Below, one piece after another: positions 56,801 through 64,000 of a stretch of 64,000 nucleotides of DNA. The translations under genes and the position numbers were made by a program. The DNA is from Pratylenchus scribneri (Eukaryota > Nematoda > Chromadorea > Rhabditida > Pratylenchidae). Position 1 is the first letter of the stretch. Each line of letters opens with the position of its first letter. Where the stretch lies: contig JAQSEB010000002.1 of assembly GCA_030063045.1 (NCBI GenBank), forward strand, positions 3,410,001 through 3,474,000. The letters are read 5' to 3'. The notes under the pieces were generated by a model. That model ran no database searches and was not told where the DNA came from. It worked only from the letters and a program-made list of their open reading frames with translations.

Positions 56801-59800
56801 TTCAAAAATTTCAAATCCTAGACCAGAAAATGTCAAATATACCCTAGGCATAATTGAATTTTGGGGCCATTTTTTAGAAATTCATAAAAAATCAATATGA
56901 GGGTATTTTAAAAATCTAAAAAAAGATAGGCTTGTATTTTTTAATGGAGAATATGAATCTATAAAAAAAATTTCAAAAAATTCAAATCCTAGACCAGAAA
57001 ATGTCAAATATACCCTAGGCATAATTGAATTTTGGGGCCATTTTTTAGAAATTCATAAAAAATCAATATGAGGGTTTATTAATAAAATAAAAAATATAGG
57101 ACTGTATTTTTTAATGGAGAATATGATTCTATTAAAAGAATTTCAAAAATTTCAAATCCTAGACCAGAAAATGTCAAATATACCCTAGGCATAATTGAAT
57201 TTTGGGGCCATTTTTTAGAAATTCATAAAAAATCAATATGAGGGTTTATTAATAAAATAAAAAATATAGGACTGTATTTTTTAATGGAGAATATGATTCT
57301 ATTAAAAGAATTTCAAAAATTTCAAATCCTAGACCAGAAAATGTCAAATATACCCTAGGCATAATTGAATTTTGGGGCCATTTTTTAGAAATTCATAAAA
57401 AATCAATATGAGGGTTTATTAATAAAATAAAAAATATAGGACTGTATTTTTTAATGGAGAATATGATTCTATTAAAAGAATTTCAAAAAATTCAAATCCT
57501 AGACCAGAAAATGTCAAATATACCCTAGGCATAATTGAATTTTGGGGCCATTTTTTAGAAATTCATAAAAAATCAATATGAGGGTTTATTAATAAAATAA
57601 AAAATATAGGACTGTATTTTTTAATGGAGAATATGATTCTATTAAAAGAATTTCAAAAATTTCAAATCCTAGACCAGAAAATGTCAAATATACCCTAGGC
57701 ATAATTGAATTTTGGGGCCATTTTTTAGAAATTCATAAAAAATCAATATGAGGGTATTTTAAAAATCTAAAAAAAGATAGGCTTGTATTTTTTAATGGAG
57801 AATATGATTCTATTAAAAGAATTTCAAAAATTTCAAATCCTAGACCAGAAAATGTCAAATATACCCTAGGCATAATTGAATTTTGGGGCCATTTTTTAGA
57901 AATTCATAAAAAATCAATATGAGGGTATTTTAAAAATCTAAAAAAAGATAGGCTTGTATTTTTTAATGGAGAATATGAATCTATAAAAAAAATTTCAAAA
58001 AATTCAAATCCTAGACCAGAAAATGTCAAATATACCCTAGGCATAATTGAATTTTGGGGCCATTTTTTAGAAATTCATAAAAAATCAATATGAGGGTTTA
58101 TTAATAAAATAAAAAATATAGGACTGTATTTTTTAATGGAGAATATGATTCTATTAAAAGAATTTCAAAAATTTCAAATCCTAGACCAGAAAATGTCAAA
58201 TATACCCTAGGCATAATTGAATTTTGGGGCCATTTTTTAGAAATTCATAAAAAATCAATATGAGGGTATTTTAAAAATCTAAAAAAAGATAGGCTTGTAT
58301 TTTTTAATGGAGAATATGAATCTATAAAAAAAATTTCAAAAAATTCAAATCCTAGACCAGAAAATGTCAAATATACCCTAGGCATAATTGAATTTTGGGG
58401 CCATTTTTTAGAAATTCATAAAAAATCAATATGAGGGTTTATTAATAAAATAAAAAATATAGGACTGTATTTTTTAATGGAGAATATGATTCTATTAAAA
58501 GAATTTCAAAAAATTCAAATCCTAGCCCAGAAAATGTCAAATATACCCTAGGCATAATTGAATTTTGGGGCCATTTTTTAGAAATTCATAAAAAATCAAT
58601 ATGAGGGTATTTTAAAAATCTAAAAAAAGATAGGCTTGTATTTTTTAATGGAGAATATGAATCTATAAAAAAAATTTCAAAAAATTCAAATCCTAGACCA
58701 GAAAATGTCAAATATACCCTAGGCATAATTGAATTTTGGGGCCATTTTTTAGAAATTCATAAAAAATCAATATGAGGGTTTATTAATAAAATAAAAAATA
58801 TAGGACTGTATTTTTTAATGGAGAATATGATTCTATTAAAAGAATTTCAAAAAATTCAAATCCTAGCCCAGAAAATGTCAAATATACCCTAGGCATAATT
58901 GAATTTTGGGGCCATTTTTTAGAAATTCATAAAAAATCAATATGAGGGTTTATTAATAAAATAAAAAATATAGGACTGTATTTTTTAATGGAGAATATGA
59001 TTCTATTAAAAGAATTTCAAAAAATTCAAATCCTAGACCAGAAAATGTCAAATATACCCTAGGCATAATTGAATTTTGGGGCCATTTTTTAGAAATTCAT
59101 AAAAAATCAATATGAAGGTTTATTAATAAAATAAAAAATATAGGACTGTATTTTTTAATGGAGAATATGATTCTATTAAAAGAATTTCAAAAATTTCAAA
59201 TCCTAGACCAGAAAATGTCAAATATACCCTAGGCATAATTGAATTTTGGGGCCATTTTTTAGAAATTCATAAAAAATCAATATGAGGGTTTATTAATAAA
59301 ATAAAAAATATAGGACTGTATTTTTTAATGGAGAATATGATTCTATTAAAAGAATTTCAAAAAATTCAAATCCTAGCCCAGAAAATGTCAAATATACCCT
59401 AGGCATAATTGAATTTTGGGGCCATTTTTTAGAAATTCATAAAAAATCAATATGAGGGTTTATTAATAAAATAAAAAATATAGGACTGTATTTTTTAATG
59501 GAGAATATGAATCTATAAAAAAAATTTCAAAAAATTCAAATCCTAGCCCAGAAAATGTCAAATATACCCTAGGCATAATTGAATTTTGGGGCCATTTTTT
59601 AGAAATTCATAAAAAATCAATATGAGGGTTTATTAATAAAATAAAAAATATAGGACTGTATTTTTTAATGGAGAATATGATTCTATTAAAAGAATTTCAA
59701 AAAATTCAAATCCTAGCCCAGAAAATGTCAAATATACCCTAGGCATAATTGAATTTTGGGGCCATTTTTTAGAAATTCATAAAAAATCAATATGAGGGTT

Positions 59801-62800
59801 TATTAATAAAATAAAAAATATAGGACTGTATTTTTTAATGGAGAATATGAATCTATAAAAAAAATTTCAAAAAATTCAAATCCTAGCCCAGAAAATGTCA
59901 AATATACCCTAGGCATAATTGAATTTTGGGGCCATTTTTTAGAAATTCATAAAAAATCAATATGAAGGTTTATTAATAAAATAAAAAATATAGGACTGTA
60001 TTTTTTAATGGAGAATATGATTCTATTAAAAGAATTTCAAAAATTTCAAATCCTAGACCAGAAAATGTCAAATATACCCTAGGCATAATTGAATTTTGGG
60101 GCCATTTTTTAGAAATTCATAAAAAATCAATATGAGGGTTTATTAATAAAATAAAAAATATAGGACTGTATTTTTTAATGGAGAATATGATTCTATTAAA
60201 AGAATTTCAAAAATTTCAAATCCTAGACCAGAAAATGTCAAATATACCCTAGGCATAATTGAATTTTGGGGCCATTTTTTAGAAATTCATAAAAAATCAA
60301 TATGAGGGTATTTTAAAAATCTAAAAAAAGATAGGCTTGTATTTTTTAATGGAGAATATGAATCTATAAAAAAAATTTCAAAAAATTCAAATCCTAGACC
60401 AGAAAATGTCAAATATACCCTAGGCATAATTGAATTTGGGGGATATTTTTTAGAAATTCATAAAAAATCAATATGAGGGTTTATTAATAAAATAAAAAAT
60501 ATAGGACTGTATTTTTTGATGGAGAATATGAATCTATAAATAAAATTTCAAAAAATTCAAATCCTAGACCAGAAAATGTCTAATATACCCTAGGCATAAT
60601 TGAATTTGGGGGATATTTTTTAGAAATTCATAAAAAATCAATATGAAGGTTTATTAATAAAATAAAAAATATAGGACTGTATTTTTTAATGGAGAATATG
60701 ATTCTATTAAAAGAATTTCAAAAATTTCAAATCCTAGACCAGAAAATGTCAAATATACCCTAGGCATAATTGAATTTTGGGGCCATTTTTTAGAAATTCA
60801 TAAAAAATCAATATGAGGGTTTATTAATAAAATAAAAAATATAGGACTGTATTTTTTAATGGAGAATATGAATCTATAAAAAAAATTTCAAAAAATTCAA
60901 ATCCTAGCCCAGAAAATGTCAAATATACCCTAGGCATAATTGAATTTTGGGGCCATTTTTTAGAAATTCATAAAAAATCAATATGAAGGTTTATTAATAA
61001 AATAAAAAATATAGGACTGTATTTTTTAATGGAGAATATGATTCTATTAAAAGAATTTCAAAAATTTCAAATCCTAGACCAGAAAATGTCAAATATACCC
61101 TAGGCATAATTGAATTTTGGGGCCATTTTTTAGAAATTCATAAAAAATCAATATGAGGGTTTATTAATAAAATAAAAAATATAGGACTGTATTTTTTAAT
61201 GGAGAATATGATTCTATTAAAAGAATTTCAAAAATTTCAAATCCTAGACCAGAAAATGTCAAATATACCCTAGGCATAATTGAATTTTGGGGCCATTTTT
61301 TAGTAATTCATAAAAAATCAATATGAGGGTATTTTAAAAATCTAAAAAAAGATAGGCTTGTATTTTTTAATGGAGAATATGAATCTATAAAAAAAATTTC
61401 AAAAAATTCAAATCCTAGACCAGAAAATGTCAAATATACCCTAGGCATAATTGAATTTTGGGGCCATTTTTTAGAAATTCATAAAAAATCAATATGAGGG
61501 TTTATTAATAAAATAAAAAATATAGGACTGTATTTTTTAATGGAGAATATGATTCTATTAAAAGAATTTCAAAAAATTCAAATCCTAGCCCAGAAAATGT
61601 CAAATATACCCTAGGCATAATTGAATTTTGGGGCCATTTTTTAGAAATTCATAAAAAATCAATATGAGGGTATTTTAAAAATCTAAAAAAAGATAGGCTT
61701 GTATTTTTTAATGGAGAATATGAATCTATAAAAAAAATTTCAAAAAATTCAAATCCTAGACCAGAAAATGTCAAATATACCCTAGGCATAATTGAATTTT
61801 GGGGCCATTTTTTAGAAATTCATAAAAAATCAATATGAGGGTTTATTAATAAAATAAAAAATATAGGACTGTATTTTTTAATGGAGAATATGAATCTATA
61901 AAAAAAATTTCAAAAAATTCAAATCCTAGCCCAGAAAATGTCAAATATACCCTAGGCATAATTGAATTTTGGGGCCATTTTTTAGAAATTCATAAAAAAT
62001 CAATATGAAGGTTTATTAATAAAATAAAAAATATAGGACTGTATTTTTTAATGGAGAATATGATTCTATTAAAAGAATTTCAAAAAATTCAAATCCTAGA
62101 CCAGAAAATGTCAAATATACCCTAGGCATAATTGAATTTTGGGGCCATTTTTTAGAAATTCATAAAAAATCAATATGAGGGTTTATTAATAAAATAAAAA
62201 ATATAGGACTGTATTTTTTAATGGAGAATATGATTCTATTAAAAGAATTTCAAAAATTTCAAATCCTAGACCAGAAAATGTCAAATATACCCTAGGCATA
62301 ATTGAATTTTGGGGCCATTTTTTAGAAATTCATAAAAAATCAATATGAGGGTATTTTAAAAATCTAAAAAAAGATAGGCTTGTATTTTTTAATGGAGAAT
62401 ATGAATCTATAAAAAAAATTTCAAAAAATTCAAATCCTAGACCAGAAAATGTCAAATATACCCTAGGCATAATTGAATTTTGGGGCCATTTTTTAGAAAT
62501 TCATAAAAAATCAATATGAGGGTTTATTAATAAAATAAAAAATATAGGACTGTATTTTTTAATGGAGAATATGATTCTATTAAAAGAATTTCAAAAAATT
62601 CAAATCCTAGCCCAGAAAATGTCAAATATACCCTAGGCATAATTGAATTTGGGGGATATTTTTTAGAAATTCATAAAAAATCAATATGAGGGTTTATTAA
62701 TAAAATAAAAAATATAGGACTGTATTTTTTGATGGAGAATATGAATCTATAAATAAAATTTCAAAAAATTCAAATCCTAGACCAGAAAATGTCTAATATA

Positions 62801-64000
62801 CCCTAGGCATAATTGAATTTTGGGGCCATTTTTTAGAAATTCATAAAAAATCAATATGAGGGTTTATTAATAAAATAAAAAATATAGGACTGTATTTTTT
62901 AATGGAGAATATGATTCTATTAAAAGAATTTCAAAAATTTCAAATCCTAGACCAGAAAATGTCAAATATACCCTAGGCATAATTGAATTTTGGGGCCATT
63001 TTTTAGAAATTCATAAAAAATCAATATGAGGGTATTTTAAAAATCTAAAAAAAGATAGGCTTGTATTTTTTAATGGAGAATATGAATCTATAAAAAAAAT
63101 TTCAAAAAATTCAAATCCTAGACCAGAAAATGTCAAATATACCCTAGGCATAATTGAATTTGGGGGATATTTTTTAGAAATTCATAAAAAATCAATATGA
63201 GGGTTTATTAATAAAATAAAAAATATAGGACTGTATTTTTTGATGGAGAATATGAATCTATAAATAAAATTTCAAAAAATTCAAATCCTAGACCAGAAAA
63301 TGTCTAATATACCCTAGGCATAATTGAATTTGGTGGATATTTTTTAGAAATTCATAAAAAATCAATATGAAGGTTTATTAATAAAATAAAAAATATAGGA
63401 CTGTATTTTTTAATGGAGAATATGATTCTATTAAAAGAATTTCAAAAATTTCAAATCCTAGACCAGAAAATGTCAAATATACCCTAGGCATAATTGAATT
63501 TTGGGGCCATTTTTTAGAAATTCATAAAAAATCAATATGAGGGTTTATTAATAAAATAAAAAATATAGGACTGTATTTTTTAATGGAGAATATGAATCTA
63601 TAAAAAAAATTTCAAAAAATTCAAATCCTAGCCCAGAAAATGTCAAATATACCCTAGGCATAATTGAATTTTGGGGCCATTTTTTAGAAATTCATAAAAA
63701 ATCAATATGAAGGTTTATTAATAAAATAAAAAATATAGGACTGTATTTTTTAATGGAGAATATGATTCTATTAAAAGAATTTCAAAAATTTCAAATCCTA
63801 GACCAGAAAATGTCAAATATACCCTAGGCATAATTGAATTTTGGGGCCATTTTTTAGAAATTCATAAAAAATCAATATGAGGGTTTATTAATAAAATAAA
63901 AAATATAGGACTGTATTTTTTAATGGAGAATATGATTCTATTAAAAGAATTTCAAAAATTTCAAATCCTAGACCAGAAAATGTCAAATATACCCTAGGCA
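47807..64000 (+). repeat. Satellite 3: 170-bp tandem array, continues past the window
   Basis: About 95 monomers of 170 bp (171 in some), each containing TGTCAAATATACCCTAGGCA, TTTTTTAGAAATTCATAAAA and GGAGAATATGA. Variants segregate at linked sites: GAATTTTGGGGCCAT or GAATTTGGGGGATAT; GAGGGTTTATTAATAAAATA or a GTATTTTAAAAATCT form; GAATCTATAAAAAAAA or GATTCTATTAAAAG. The first monomers (47.8-49 kb) are the most divergent. No coding potential is seen. Confidence 0.98.
60431..64000 (+). repeat. Higher-order unit in satellite 3, about 2.72 kb (16 monomers)
   Basis: The ordered series of at least five variant monomers that starts with the GGGGGATAT/TTTGATGG/CTATAAATAAAA type at 60431 recurs from 63155, 2724 bp later (16 monomers). 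A similar series starts at 55155, 5276 bp upstream of 60431 (31 monomers). Confidence 0.75.

Noticed and set aside
27657..64000. CRISPR array
   Set aside because: The repeats are long, contiguous and without spacers, and the sequence is eukaryotic. They are ordinary satellite arrays.

Overview
The window is animal DNA, most probably from a nematode. The coding DNA is broken by very short introns (41 to 67 bp) with GT donors and TTTTCAG or TTTTAG acceptors. The best gene is a novel-type protein kinase C of the TPA-1 (PKC delta/theta) class, and the left end carries a mariner transposon of the maT (DD37D) type. The background is AT-rich and full of foldback repeats. I cannot name the species.

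Left part (1 to 20.3 kb): gene-poor. It opens with a transposase broken by one in-frame stop (43-1092) and a 24-bp minisatellite (1411-2035). One small complete gene (6698-7651, three exons, 146 aa) encodes a secreted, dibasic-processed peptide precursor. Its last exon carries a Cys-x6-Cys loop like that of allatostatin-C/somatostatin-type peptides. The rest is non-coding AT-rich DNA holding several dispersed repeat families (called A to E here), a 19-G tract, and a few weak coding candidates, two of which could be 5' exons of the kinase gene.

Middle (20318-26704): 18 exons of the kinase gene on the + strand, complete at the 3' end. They encode 792 residues: a C2-like domain, a pseudosubstrate, two perfect C1 zinc fingers, an intact AGC kinase domain and an AGC tail with turn and hydrophobic motifs. 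The first coding exon is not settled. Larger introns hold repeats, including a second array of the 24-bp minisatellite in the opposite orientation.

Right part (27.66 to 64.0 kb): over 36 kb of satellite DNA in three contiguous head-to-tail arrays, all read in one direction. Sat1 has 181/167-bp units (27.66-42.84 kb), sat2 has 116-bp units (42.85-47.81 kb), and sat3 has 170-bp units (47.81 kb to beyond the window end). All three show higher-order block duplications, and they share segments that suggest common ancestry. I see no coding potential in this part. The satellite block is the most unusual feature of the window; the peptide gene and a C1B-domain substitution in the kinase are the most interesting coding observations.
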